Below are positions 15,275-23,719 of a stretch of 29,054 bases of DNA, in pieces. The position numbers and the translations under genes were made by a program. Positions within the stretch are counted from its first letter, which is position 1. Every line of letters begins with the position of its first letter. The stretch is taken from the IMG/VR virus record IMGVR_UViG_3300028553_000127, positions 1-29,054 of that record. The stretch is one strand, 5' to 3'. The DNA is from a virus. Under the pieces are notes generated by a model. That model worked only from the letters and a program-made list of their open reading frames with translations. It was not told where the DNA came from and searched no databases.

Positions 15275-16054
15275 ATGAGTCAAACAAATCTAGATAATGT
15301 ACTATCCAAATTAAAAGAAATTTCATCATCAGAGCGTATACCCGTACAAGTTTTATCCAAGAACAGCAAAGTACCATTTAAACCCATTACAGCAAAGCAA
15401 CAAAAGGATCTAATTGAAGCTGCTTCATCCGGACCCAAAGCCGCTTTCCTCTATCCTAAAGTAGTTAACAGCATCATTCTGGAAAACTCTGAAGAAAAAA
15501 ATATTTTAACAAGCGACCGGTCTCTTATTCTTATGGAGTTGAAAGTTAATTCTTTCGGTCCTGTTCATAAGATTGAAAAAGAAGGCAAAACATATGAATT
15601 GGATCTGCAAAAGATACTTAATGAATTTGATCCATCCACTGTAGCTTTTAATAAACAGGATTCATTTTCTCAAGGAGGAATTACAATAAACTGTGTGATT
15701 CCTTCATTGGATTATGAGAATCAAATCATTGATGGATTTTTAAAATCTTTTGGTTCTGATTTTGAAAACGAATCAAAACTTCAAAAAATCATAAGTGATG
15801 TGTATATTTTGGAAATTGTAAAATATATAGACACTATAGTGATAAAGGATACTGAATCTGCAACTATAGATTTGAAAACCTTGAATATTCTTCAAAAAAT
15901 CAAGGCAGTTGAATCTATCACGGCCAATCTTGTACAAAAAGCTATTGAATTTGTTTCAAAATCCAAGCAAGTGGAAAACAAACTTACTTCACAAAAGATT
16001 GGTGATGAAACTGTTGATATAAACTTAGATACATCATTCTTTTCAGGTTCATAA
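15275..16054 (+). CDS. Baseplate hub assembly protein, second T4 gp26/gp51 family member, 259 aa
   Basis: The N-terminal half has K-V-P-F-K-P-I-T-A-K-Q-Q-K-D-L-I-E-A, then D-R-S-L-I-L-M-E-L-K-V, the pattern of the PF12322 family that also describes the gene just upstream. Two family members in a row could correspond to the separate T4 proteins gp26 and gp51 (208 and 249 residues), but which is which cannot be said. The C-terminal third is helical and charged (about residues 195-245). Five bases separate it from the previous stop. The tape measure gene follows after 26 bases with its own promoter-like box. Confidence 0.6.
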   Translation: MSQTNLDNVLSKLKEISSSERIPVQVLSKNSKVPFKPITAKQQKDLIEAASSGPKAAFLYPKVVNSIILENSEEKNILTSDRSLILMELKVNSFGPVHKIEKEGKTYELDLQKILNEFDPSTVAFNKQDSFSQGGITINCVIPSLDYENQIIDGFLKSFGSDFENESKLQKIISDVYILEIVKYIDTIVIKDTESATIDLKTLNILQKIKAVESITANLVQKAIEFVSKSKQVENKLTSQKIGDETVDINLDTSFFSGS

Positions 16055-16066
16055 TTGATTTATTTT

Positions 16067-16074
16067 GATAAATA
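16067..16074 (+). promoter_or_regulatory. Late-promoter-like box GATAAATA for the tape measure gene
   Basis: GATAAATA ends 6 bases before the ATG at 16081. It is the 3' half of a weak A/T hairpin (16059-16074), and no Shine-Dalgarno site follows. Confidence 0.5.
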
Positions 16075-16080
16075 TTTGGG

Positions 16081-19074
16081 ATGACCAGTGAGGAGAGCAT
16101 CCTATTTTTAGGCAAAACCGCACAAAAGCTTGACCAGCTAGCTTCTGCCTTTTTGGAGGTGAAGCTCAGACAAGAGGAAGCATCTGAAAAGGATCGTAAA
16201 GCCAAGGAAAAAAATCCATCAGGAAAAGATGGCAAAGAAATAGCTCGGGATGGAAAGGGAAGATTTCAAAGAAAAGAAATAAAAATTTCTGAACCTTCTC
16301 AAAATTTAAAAATGTTGGCAGAAATTGAAAAAGAAGCCAAAAAGCAAAATAAGCTAAATCTACAAGAAAAAGCACCTAAAGTTGCTGAAAATTTAACATC
16401 GACTGAAAGAAAACGATGGGAAAACATAGGTACTATTCTGGCAACAGCTTTCAAAAAAATCCTTGAAGGTCGTCAAAAAGTAACACGGGAAAAAGGAATT
16501 GGAAAAGAGATTCAAGATCTGGAATTTATTGAAAATGAAAAATTAGAAAAGAAAAAAACAAGTTTCTTTAAAAAATTATTGGGTGCTTTAGCGTTTTTAT
16601 CTGGATTTGTTTTGGGAGTTATCACAGAAACCATAAAACAATTAAGAAAAATTTTTTCTGCTATAAAAGCTTTGTTAAACCCAGAAATATTTTTGAATCT
16701 TTTGCGTCAATTGAAAAATTCTAAATTTGGAAAATATGTTTTGCAGCTTTTTGAATTGTTAAAAACTAATTTTTTAAAACTAATTGAAGGTGTTAAAAAT
16801 TCAAAAACATTTCAATTTTTTTCAAAAATTTTTGAAAATCTTAAAACAAAATTTTTGGAGCTATTAAAAATTATAAGGGAATCTAAAGTTGGAAAATTTG
16901 TAGAAGGTATTTTCAAACAGCTAAAAACAAATTTTTTAAACTTAATAGAAAATATTAAAAATTCTAAAGTTTCTAAAGTAGTTACGCAATTTTTTGAATC
17001 TTTAAAAACAAATATTTTAAAAGCTATAGAAACTGCAAAAAACTCAAATTTAGTTCAAATAGTAAAAAATCTATTCCAAAATATTAAAACTAGTTTGTCT
17101 GGAATATCCAAAGCATTAAGTGAATCTAAATTAGGTAGCTTTGTAATTGGTATATTCCAAAATATTAAAACTAGTTTGTCTGGAATATCCAAAGCATTAA
17201 GTGAATCTAAATTAGGTAGCTTTGTAATTGGTATATTTGAAGGAATAAGTACAAAACTTGGTGGCTTAGTTAAAAGTGTTCGGGAAATAAAAATAACCAA
17301 CGTAATTCCTCAGTTGTTTTCAATAATTCAATCTAAATTTTTGGGTATTTTCAAATCAATTGGTGAATTTTTCTCCAGCTTTGGAAGAATTCTTAACATC
17401 ATAGAAAAGGGAAAAGGACCTCTTCTTTTCATGGAAAAACTATTGAAACCTATACCAGAATTTTTAAAATTTATAGTAGAAGGTCCTTTAAAAATAATAT
17501 TTAAAGGTTTGCAGCTAGGTTTAAAAGTAGGTAGACTTTTTGGAAAATTGCTCATACCTTTAGCAGTTGTTTTGGAGCTTTTTTCGGGGTTATTTAAAGC
17601 ATTTTCAGATGAAAAATTATCAAATAAATCTTTCATACAAAAATTAATTACTGGTGTTGTGGCTGGTATTGGAGGATTTTTAGATATATTTTCGATTTTT
17701 GGTTTGGAATTTTTTAACTTTGATGAAATACGAGATCGAATAGACAAAATATTCAAACCATTTCAAGAAGGTAAATGGATACAAGGAATTGGCCAAATAC
17801 TCAATCAAACTGTTTCATTTTTTCTTGCAATTCCAGGAAAAATACTTGGATGGGTAGTTGGTTGGTTTAGTAAAGATTTAGGTAAAAAAGTAACAGATTA
17901 TTTTAGAAATTTTAATCTTTTTGAAACTATAAAAGACATAATAATGTTTGTTCCAAACATGTTTGGAAATGTTTTGAGTAAAATTAAAAACTTTTTTAGT
18001 GGCGAAGGTGACGGATTTATATCCAAAATTTTTGAAAATATAAACAAAATTTTTGAATATTCCCCTATAGGTCTTTTAATGAAGGGAGCCAAAAAACTTA
18101 TAAGTATGTTTGGAAACGAATTTAATATGGATAGTATTGTTAATGGTATCAAAACCTTCTTCAAGTACACTCCAGTAGGAATGCTTTTAGAAAGTATCGA
18201 TTATATTAAGGAAGCTTTTAGTAATTTTAGTTTGGATTCTGTTATTAATGGTATCAAAACCTTCTTCAAGTACACTCCAGTAGGAATGCTTTTAGAAAGT
18301 ATCGATTATATTAAGGAAGCTTTTAGTAATTTTAGTATAGATGGTATTCTTAATAGTATTAAACAATTTTTCAATTATACCCCAATAGGAATGTTAATTA
18401 ATAATTCAGAAAATATTAAAAGTTTCTTTGGCGACACTTTCGGTAAAATTAAAAACTTTTTTACTTTCGTAAAAGATAAATTCGATAGCATTTTCGGTTT
18501 TATAGGTGATCTGCTATCAAAAATTTTCAATTTTATAAAAGACAAAGCCAAAAATATTCCGTTAATTGGAAAACTTTTTGAAAATACGGAAGATAAACAA
18601 GAGACGTATGTAGAAAATAAAAAAGAAAAAATACCTTTAGTACAAAATCCTTTTGAAATGTCAGAAGAACAACCAAGTCAATTCATACAATCGTTTCAAT
18701 CACCAGAAAACCAAGATTTTCAATCACCAGAAAACCAAGATTTTCAAACACAATCCATGTTTCAGGTTCCTGAAATAAATCGACTAAATGAAACCAGCAA
18801 ATTATTCTCCATGGAAAAGAAATCATCTTCACCTGAAGGTTTCGGAGATGTTAAAACAGGAATGGAAAATTTAAACAAAAATTCATCTGTAAATTCAAAG
18901 ATAGCAGTTGATCAATTGCGTGAAATAAAAGAATTAAACAAGAAAATGGAACAACTTGTTGCACAACTAACATCAAGTAGAGCCATGGTTGTTAATAATG
19001 TGAGAAACAGTTCTGTTAATTCATTCCTTCAACCCTCCACAATAAATAGTTTCAGAAGCTCATTCAGAGAATAA
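16081..19074 (+). CDS. gp29: Tail tape measure protein (gp29 role), 997 aa
   Basis: Tape measure proteins fill the tail lumen and set tail length. This one has a charged N-terminal region (1-160), a first hydrophobic segment (about 162-185), eight tandem 27-residue repeats (208-423), two more hydrophobic stretches (roughly 490-560), four 35-residue repeats (about 652-791), and a disordered Gln/Ser-rich tail with a doubled octapeptide F-Q-S-P-E-N-Q-D (residues 872-887). At about 1.5 angstroms per helical residue it would span at most about 150 nm, much longer than T4's 590-residue gp29. Some repeats are identical at the DNA level, a sign of recent in-frame duplication. The next gene is gp48-like, as after gene 29 in T4. 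Sequence similarity to gp29 itself is not obvious; the call rests on length, repeats and position. Confidence 0.8.
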   Translation: MTSEESILFLGKTAQKLDQLASAFLEVKLRQEEASEKDRKAKEKNPSGKDGKEIARDGKGRFQRKEIKISEPSQNLKMLAEIEKEAKKQNKLNLQEKAPKVAENLTSTERKRWENIGTILATAFKKILEGRQKVTREKGIGKEIQDLEFIENEKLEKKKTSFFKKLLGALAFLSGFVLGVITETIKQLRKIFSAIKALLNPEIFLNLLRQLKNSKFGKYVLQLFELLKTNFLKLIEGVKNSKTFQFFSKIFENLKTKFLELLKIIRESKVGKFVEGIFKQLKTNFLNLIENIKNSKVSKVVTQFFESLKTNILKAIETAKNSNLVQIVKNLFQNIKTSLSGISKALSESKLGSFVIGIFQNIKTSLSGISKALSESKLGSFVIGIFEGISTKLGGLVKSVREIKITNVIPQLFSIIQSKFLGIFKSIGEFFSSFGRILNIIEKGKGPLLFMEKLLKPIPEFLKFIVEGPLKIIFKGLQLGLKVGRLFGKLLIPLAVVLELFSGLFKAFSDEKLSNKSFIQKLITGVVAGIGGFLDIFSIFGLEFFNFDEIRDRIDKIFKPFQEGKWIQGIGQILNQTVSFFLAIPGKILGWVVGWFSKDLGKKVTDYFRNFNLFETIKDIIMFVPNMFGNVLSKIKNFFSGEGDGFISKIFENINKIFEYSPIGLLMKGAKKLISMFGNEFNMDSIVNGIKTFFKYTPVGMLLESIDYIKEAFSNFSLDSVINGIKTFFKYTPVGMLLESIDYIKEAFSNFSIDGILNSIKQFFNYTPIGMLINNSENIKSFFGDTFGKIKNFFTFVKDKFDSIFGFIGDLLSKIFNFIKDKAKNIPLIGKLFENTEDKQETYVENKKEKIPLVQNPFEMSEEQPSQFIQSFQSPENQDFQSPENQDFQTQSMFQVPEINRLNETSKLFSMEKKSSSPEGFGDVKTGMENLNKNSSVNSKIAVDQLREIKELNKKMEQLVAQLTSSRAMVVNNVRNSSVNSFLQPSTINSFRSSFRE
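16702..17349 (+). repeat. Eight tandem 27-residue (81-base) repeats in the tape measure gene
   Basis: Units start at 16702, 16783, 16864, 16945, 17026, 17107, 17188 and 17269. The consensus has a first hydrophobic helix, (N/E)-S-K, then a second helix with F near position 17 and (L/I)-K-T near 20-22. Units six and seven are nearly identical in DNA: 17072-17156 repeats exactly at 17153-17237. Confidence 0.85.
18034..18453 (+). repeat. Four tandem 35-residue (105-base) repeats in the tape measure gene
   Basis: Units start at about 18034, 18139, 18244 and 18349 and share (Y)-(T/S)-P-(V/I)-G-(M/L)-L and a later I-K-(E/S)-x-F. The central pair is almost identical: 18140-18231 repeats exactly at 18245-18336 (92 bases). 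Confidence 0.85.
18694..18741 (+). repeat. 24-base direct repeat, two copies, in the tape measure gene
   Basis: Copies at 18694-18717 and 18718-18741 are identical and encode F-Q-S-P-E-N-Q-D twice in the disordered C-terminal tail. It is a third in-frame duplication in the same gene. Confidence 0.85.
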
Positions 19075-19080
19075 TATTTT

Positions 19081-20391
19081 ATGCCTGATCTAATAGGAAA
19101 TATTTGGAAATTTACAAAGAACACTTCTGATAATATTTCACAAGGTTCAAGTGCTCCACCCATCTTGGTTCCTGCTAAATTTTCATCTATAGGGTCTTCA
19201 ACTTCACCTAAAGATGGAAGCAAAGTAAATCCCATACGTAGTCTTGGTATTAATTCAAATACAGGAATGGTAGATGTTATAAATGATCTTTATTGGACAC
19301 ATACTCCTTTCGGAAAACGAGAAGAAGTTCCAGTTTTATATCTTTCTGAGAAACGATTAATGACAAATGCTTTGGTTGCTCAAGCATTTTATAGTGCTGC
19401 CACAGTTGGATTTCAAGGTGGTATTTTAAGCAGAGCAGTTAATGCCGGTCAAAATGTTGCCCAAAATTTCGGAATAAACTTTTTAGATGATATAACAAAA
19501 AAATTGCAAAACAGTTTGGGTAATTTTGAAAATCTTTTTTCTAAATTAGGAGGTACACTATCTAATGCTCAAAAAGATCAAACAAATTTTTTACAAACAG
19601 CAGGAAATTCTAGTATATTAAATTCTTCAGATCAAGTATTGAAAGTATATAATGGAATATATATCACAGAACCTACAGGATGGAATTATAAATTTCCATA
19701 TTTTCAAGATCGCCATACCGGAATCTCTAATAATTTTTCAGACGAAAACCAAGGTATAGGACAAGGTTCTTTATCATTAGGAGCTTCAGATCTTGTGGAA
19801 GGAATGGCAGAAGCAACAAAAGGAGCTGCCGGTGCAATTAATATGTTTGAACCGGGAACCTTTATTGAACGTCCTAAATTTTACCAATTTCCAAGTAATG
19901 GAGAAACATTTAATGTTAAATTTCCTTTAATCAACACAGGCCATGCAACATTTGATGATGTTATAAGAAATTGGCAATTTGTGTTTCTTATGATTTATCA
20001 AAACCGTCCTTCTAGGTTTACACGTGATTTGATCGAACCTCCCGTCATTTATGAATTGGAACTACCTGGTCAAAAATATATGCCTTTTGCATATATTTCT
20101 AAACTGGAAGTTCAATTTTTAGGATCTCGTCGAATAATGGATATTCCTTACATTGATGAATCGGGTTTGGGACAATCCTCAAAAACAATAACTACAATCA
20201 TTCCTGATGGATATCTTATTGATATAGATTTTCAAGGATTGGTTGGTGATAGCAGAAACTTTGACTTTGCATCTTTAAATACTTCCATAGACATAAAAAG
20301 CCAACAAAACGGACAACTATTTTCACCCACTTCTAATCCATTTCAAAACCCAAATACACCTAACGTACCAAACCCTGGACAAGGAAGATAA
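19081..20391 (+). CDS. gp48: Tail tube cap / baseplate protein, T4 gp48-like, 436 aa
   Basis: In T4, gp48 sits on the hub below gp54 and caps the baseplate for tube growth. The placement directly after the tape measure gene matches T4 (29-48). Features agree with gp48: a Gly/Ser-rich N-terminal arm (about 1-60), a low-complexity region (about 120-185), a region with R-P-K-F-Y-Q-F-P, a W-Q-F-V-F-L-M-I-Y-Q-N helix, a V-I-Y-E-L-E-L-P-G strand, and the last strands Y-I-S-K-L-E-V-Q-F-L-G and P-D-G-Y-L-I-D-I-D-F. Length exceeds T4 gp48 (364). The ATG follows an ATAATATTTT stretch that is also found before the next gene. The exact choice between gp48 and another tube-fold baseplate protein is uncertain. 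Confidence 0.55.
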   Translation: MPDLIGNIWKFTKNTSDNISQGSSAPPILVPAKFSSIGSSTSPKDGSKVNPIRSLGINSNTGMVDVINDLYWTHTPFGKREEVPVLYLSEKRLMTNALVAQAFYSAATVGFQGGILSRAVNAGQNVAQNFGINFLDDITKKLQNSLGNFENLFSKLGGTLSNAQKDQTNFLQTAGNSSILNSSDQVLKVYNGIYITEPTGWNYKFPYFQDRHTGISNNFSDENQGIGQGSLSLGASDLVEGMAEATKGAAGAINMFEPGTFIERPKFYQFPSNGETFNVKFPLINTGHATFDDVIRNWQFVFLMIYQNRPSRFTRDLIEPPVIYELELPGQKYMPFAYISKLEVQFLGSRRIMDIPYIDESGLGQSSKTITTIIPDGYLIDIDFQGLVGDSRNFDFASLNTSIDIKSQQNGQLFSPTSNPFQNPNTPNVPNPGQGR

Positions 20392-20397
20392 TATTTT

Positions 20398-20769
20398 ATG
20401 ATTGATCTAGGAAAATATCAGAACGACATAACAAAACTAGGATCATTATCACCTTCTCGTTATGAAAATATTTTTAAATTATATCTTGACGGTAATAATA
20501 ATTATTTTTATAATATATTAAACTCCATAAACATACCTGAAGAAATAGATAAAACTTATTATTATGTGGTTATTGTTAACCGCCGAGTACCATGGACAAC
20601 CATAAGTTATGAACAATATCAGAATATCGATTTATGGTGGCTTATTTGTTTAATAAATAATATAAAAAATCCTATAGAATTTGCAGAACCAGGCAAAGAG
20701 CTTAAGATAATACGACAAGAATTTGTTCCTTTAATTTTAAACAATATTAAAAATACTATTACATTATGA
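20398..20769 (+). CDS. gp53: Baseplate wedge protein, T4 gp53-like, 123 aa
   Basis: The C-terminal half has the gp53 signature: W66-T-T-I-S-Y-x-x-Y (to 74), then N-I-D-L-W-W-L-I (75-82) and N-N-I-K-N-P with P-G-K-E-L following. gp53 clamps neighbouring wedges around the hub in T4. It is shorter than T4 gp53 (196), missing C-terminal sequence beyond the conserved core. The start is preceded by the same ATAATATTTT stretch as the gp48-like gene. The stop (TGA) overlaps the start of the hub gene (ATGA), so the two are likely coupled. Confidence 0.75.
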   Translation: MIDLGKYQNDITKLGSLSPSRYENIFKLYLDGNNNYFYNILNSINIPEEIDKTYYYVVIVNRRVPWTTISYEQYQNIDLWWLICLINNIKNPIEFAEPGKELKIIRQEFVPLILNNIKNTITL

Positions 20770-22385
20770 GCATGCTTCCATCAACGATTACAAATATTGA
20801 TGATCATTTTGATAAAGTTGTAAAAATAAATGATGACGGTCTTTATTATTATAATATTGTTCTTTTTAATCCGGACGGAGATGTAGTTCGGATTAAACAA
20901 TCCGCAATAAAAGCTTTGGTTTTGGAAGACACGATCAGTAATTTTTATCATGAGGGATATTTGATTTATGAAAATCGTTTCGATGTTTTGGAATCTATTA
21001 ATGCAATTGCCAATCCAGGGTCAGATAAAAATGAGTATTTTTCACAAAATAAAAATGATTCTTTTGTGGGTTATAGATTCAGGGGAGATTGTCGAGATTT
21101 TCTTTTTATTGATATTATGCCTGATGTTAAAGGTAAAGGAACATCAGTACTACAAGGCAATTTTGATGAACAGGATAAGCGTACTTTTAATTTAAAATTT
21201 GCTTTTTCAATTTATAATACTGAAGATGTTTTAGGTGATAGTCCTGAATTAAAATATAAAAAGCTTTATTTTCACGACATCAGCTATCAAATCATGAATG
21301 AAAAGCAGGTTTATTTTTCAACTTCAGATTTGATAAAAAATGATCAAATCATACTGCTCAACAACCAAGATCGAGGCGCACAAACCGGAATAGCTATTAA
21401 AGAATTATTGAAAAAAACATTTACACCGAATGAAAATTATAATATAAAATTTTCAGATATATGGGATGAAGGCGGTAGTTCACTTTTTTACAGTAGTCCT
21501 GCTCAATCAAAAGCCATAGACGATTTGCAATATCTTTTGGATTACCATGTCAGCACAGTGGAATCTAATTATGATAATTGTTTTTTAAGAATACAACGAT
21601 ATACAGATGAATGGAGTTTAACTAGTTATAGTGATCTTTTCAAAAGGGCATATCAATCCTCATCATTTTTACAAAATGAAGGCATTACAGGGTTGGGTGG
21701 TCCAGACATGATAGAAACCTTTTATTTGGCATTTCCCAGCGATAATTCCTCACCTAAAGACGTTGAAACAAGAATACCTGAATTTCAAAATAATCTTGTC
21801 ACTTTTAACAATTCCAGTATTCTTGATCGATATGAATTCACCACCATGTCAGGAATGGATTCGCAAAATGACATCATATCCCACCTTGTTCATAGTCATA
21901 ATTTCGCAGATCATACATTTCGCATAGATTTTACAAATAATAATATAGAAAAGGCGCAGGAGATATATTATCAAAATTATGTCCAAAACATGAAAGGACA
22001 AAACGGAAAATCACCAGCAAGTAACTTAACTTTAAACAAATATAGAGAACAACAAAAGAACATTAAAAATATTTTTTCTGTAAGTAGCGAAAGTCAAAAT
22101 CAAAGATTTTCATTTGGAAGAAACCAAATTTTAAAGTCTTCTTTGTTTTTAAACAATTGCATAAAATTTAAAACAAAAGGAAATACCATTCGTCAAGCCG
22201 CTAAATTTATCAACATCCAAAGAAACAATCCCGTTCCTAACAATCCTTTTGACGATAAGTATCTGGGAATATATCTGATAGTTAAATGCAATCACCTTTT
22301 CACTGATACTACCTATGACACGGAAATACTTGCAATCAAAACCTACAATTTTAATGATCTCAAGTTAACAAAAGAAGGATTATGA
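20766..22385 (+). CDS. gp27: Baseplate hub protein, T4 gp27-like, 539 aa
   Basis: The C-terminal part resembles hub proteins that form a trimeric ring around the tail spike: G-N-T-I-R-Q-A-A-K-F-I-N-I-Q-R, then F-D-D-K-Y-L-G-I-Y-L-I-V-K-C-N-H-L-F and T-E-I-L-A-I-K-T-Y. The N-terminal part has a plausible tube-like domain (V-L-E-D-T-I-S-N-F-Y-H-E-G-Y-L-I-Y-E-N). It is longer than T4 gp27 (391). The lysozyme-spike gene gp5 is not in the window. The ATG overlaps the gp53-like stop by 4 bases, and the stop overlaps the next start by 4, so three genes form one coupled run. The identification is by motif only, and another hub component is possible. Confidence 0.55.
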   Translation: MSMLPSTITNIDDHFDKVVKINDDGLYYYNIVLFNPDGDVVRIKQSAIKALVLEDTISNFYHEGYLIYENRFDVLESINAIANPGSDKNEYFSQNKNDSFVGYRFRGDCRDFLFIDIMPDVKGKGTSVLQGNFDEQDKRTFNLKFAFSIYNTEDVLGDSPELKYKKLYFHDISYQIMNEKQVYFSTSDLIKNDQIILLNNQDRGAQTGIAIKELLKKTFTPNENYNIKFSDIWDEGGSSLFYSSPAQSKAIDDLQYLLDYHVSTVESNYDNCFLRIQRYTDEWSLTSYSDLFKRAYQSSSFLQNEGITGLGGPDMIETFYLAFPSDNSSPKDVETRIPEFQNNLVTFNNSSILDRYEFTTMSGMDSQNDIISHLVHSHNFADHTFRIDFTNNNIEKAQEIYYQNYVQNMKGQNGKSPASNLTLNKYREQQKNIKNIFSVSSESQNQRFSFGRNQILKSSLFLNNCIKFKTKGNTIRQAAKFINIQRNNPVPNNPFDDKYLGIYLIVKCNHLFTDTTYDTEILAIKTYNFNDLKLTKEGL

Positions 22386-23245
22386 ACAATATAAAAACCA
22401 TAGATCCAGAAATGGTTTCTTTAAATCTTTTCTTTAAAAAGGATTTTTACAAATCAGCATCAAATTATCTTGATGTTATTGGAAATTTTCAAAATGAATT
22501 GGATGTTTCAATCAATTGGCAAAAAACATATATGGCAAATGATCCAATTACCTCAAAAACTAATTTTTTTAAAAATCTGGAAAAAGAAGGTTTTGCAAAA
22601 TTAAAAACTGATTTTGTGGTTTTTTGGTTGGATCAATACAAAACATCTTTGACCGAAGTACAGGATAAATTAAAATTTGAAATTGGTGGAAATGGTGTTT
22701 ATTTCAGAAATACTTCTGATTGCGTAGGTTTACTAACAAGAATGACCAATTACGCAGATTCTTCTACAGAGTTGCTTTCAGATCGTGATATTAAAAACCT
22801 ACCCACTCCAGTTTTGTATGGATCCACATTAGATAGTAAAGTCAGTCCAAATGCAAAAGTTGTTAATGCATCCTTGTCAAAGTCTACAAACACTTTGTTT
22901 CGGTATTCTTGTTTTAATATACAAGAAAAAATATCGAACAACACTCTTGCACACGGCCAAAATTTAATTCCAGATTATAATCATTATGAAAGAATGATGA
23001 ATGCAGTTAATAATTTAACTCAAAAAATACGCCAGGAATATAAAGACTTTTATAGAGTTCTAGAATTTTATGCATCTTATAATGCATCAGATCCTCAAAG
23101 TAATATTCAGGTGGTTCCGCCCACAGTTATTACAACTCTAATTGAAGGTAATCCTCAATATCAAACACAATTGAGATCAAGAGCAACTGATATTTTAACT
23201 TCGTTTACCAATCAAAGAGCTTTAGATGTTACTCCGATTTCTTAA
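22382..23245 (+). CDS. Hypothetical protein in the hub cluster, 287 aa
   Basis: Not recognised. The start overlaps the hub-gene stop (ATGA) and has an AGAAGG Shine-Dalgarno site just upstream, so it is co-translated with the hub. The sequence is soluble, with a helical first 100 residues, a Ser/Thr-rich middle (about 120-180, D-R-D-I-K-N-L-P-T-P-V-L-Y-G) and a helical C-terminal part. The context implies a baseplate or tail role, but nothing in the sequence shows which. Its last 17 bases overlap the convergent small terminase gene. Confidence 0.65.
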   Translation: MNNIKTIDPEMVSLNLFFKKDFYKSASNYLDVIGNFQNELDVSINWQKTYMANDPITSKTNFFKNLEKEGFAKLKTDFVVFWLDQYKTSLTEVQDKLKFEIGGNGVYFRNTSDCVGLLTRMTNYADSSTELLSDRDIKNLPTPVLYGSTLDSKVSPNAKVVNASLSKSTNTLFRYSCFNIQEKISNNTLAHGQNLIPDYNHYERMMNAVNNLTQKIRQEYKDFYRVLEFYASYNASDPQSNIQVVPPTVITTLIEGNPQYQTQLRSRATDILTSFTNQRALDVTPIS

Positions 23246-23696
23246 TATTTGAATCTATTGTAACAGATTCTATAGACACAGAAGATTCCATAAGTTTCTT
23301 CAGAATATCTTCCCGAGTAAACGTAACCCGATGTTCTGATTCTGTATTTTTAAGTTCTTTTTTGGATTCGATATCCATGATTTTAATCTCTTTGGCTGTT
23401 TTATTTTTCTGTTCCGCCAGATTTATTTTATTTAAAGTATCTATAGCAGAAGTACTTGCTTTAACCAATTCAGAAAAAGCTACTATTTCTTTGCTTTCTG
23501 GGCTGTGGGATATATAGTCCTTCATGGCCAATATGAGATTATTTGTTTCCCGTATTAATCTTGCAGATTGTTGTATAACAAATTCTTCAACTTCTTCCTT
23601 TTTAAGTTTTTTATCTTCAACCACTGCAGGACTAGCCAATGCCTGTACTTCATGCAATTGGTCTAAAAGACTCTTGACTTCTATTTTTTGATCCAT
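23229..23696 (-). CDS. gp16: Terminase small subunit, T4 gp16-like, 155 aa
   Basis: In T4 the small subunit rings the DNA and regulates gp17. The central helical region (residues 40-95) matches the gp16 pattern: R-L-I-x6-L-x9-S-P-x3-E-I-V-A-F-S-E-L-V-K-A-x4-I-D-T-L-x-K-I, comparable to the conserved helix pair of cyanophage and T4 gp16. The length (155) is near that of T4 (164), and the C-terminus has a D-I-L-K-K-L-M-E segment like gp16 family ends. It is a single minus-strand gene in the baseplate cluster, diverging from gp44 by 23 bases, far from gp17. Alternative: an unrelated coiled-coil protein with similar helix spacing. Confidence 0.5.
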   Translation of the reverse strand: MDQKIEVKSLLDQLHEVQALASPAVVEDKKLKKEEVEEFVIQQSARLIRETNNLILAMKDYISHSPESKEIVAFSELVKASTSAIDTLNKINLAEQKNKTAKEIKIMDIESKKELKNTESEHRVTFTREDILKKLMESSVSIESVTIDSNIKKSE

Positions 23697-23704
23697 ATCA
23701 TATA

Positions 23705-23712
23705 TATTTAGG
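23705..23712 (-). promoter_or_regulatory. Late-promoter-like box CCTAAATA for the gp16-like gene
   Basis: CCTAAATA ends 8 bases before the ATG at 23696, in a 23-base region shared with the divergent gp44 gene. Confidence 0.4.
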
Positions 23713-23719
23713 TTAATAA

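Noticed and set aside
16702-18453. Direct repeats considered as a CRISPR array.
   Set aside because: Period and sequence lie in frame within one long protein, and the units vary gradually with no unique spacers.
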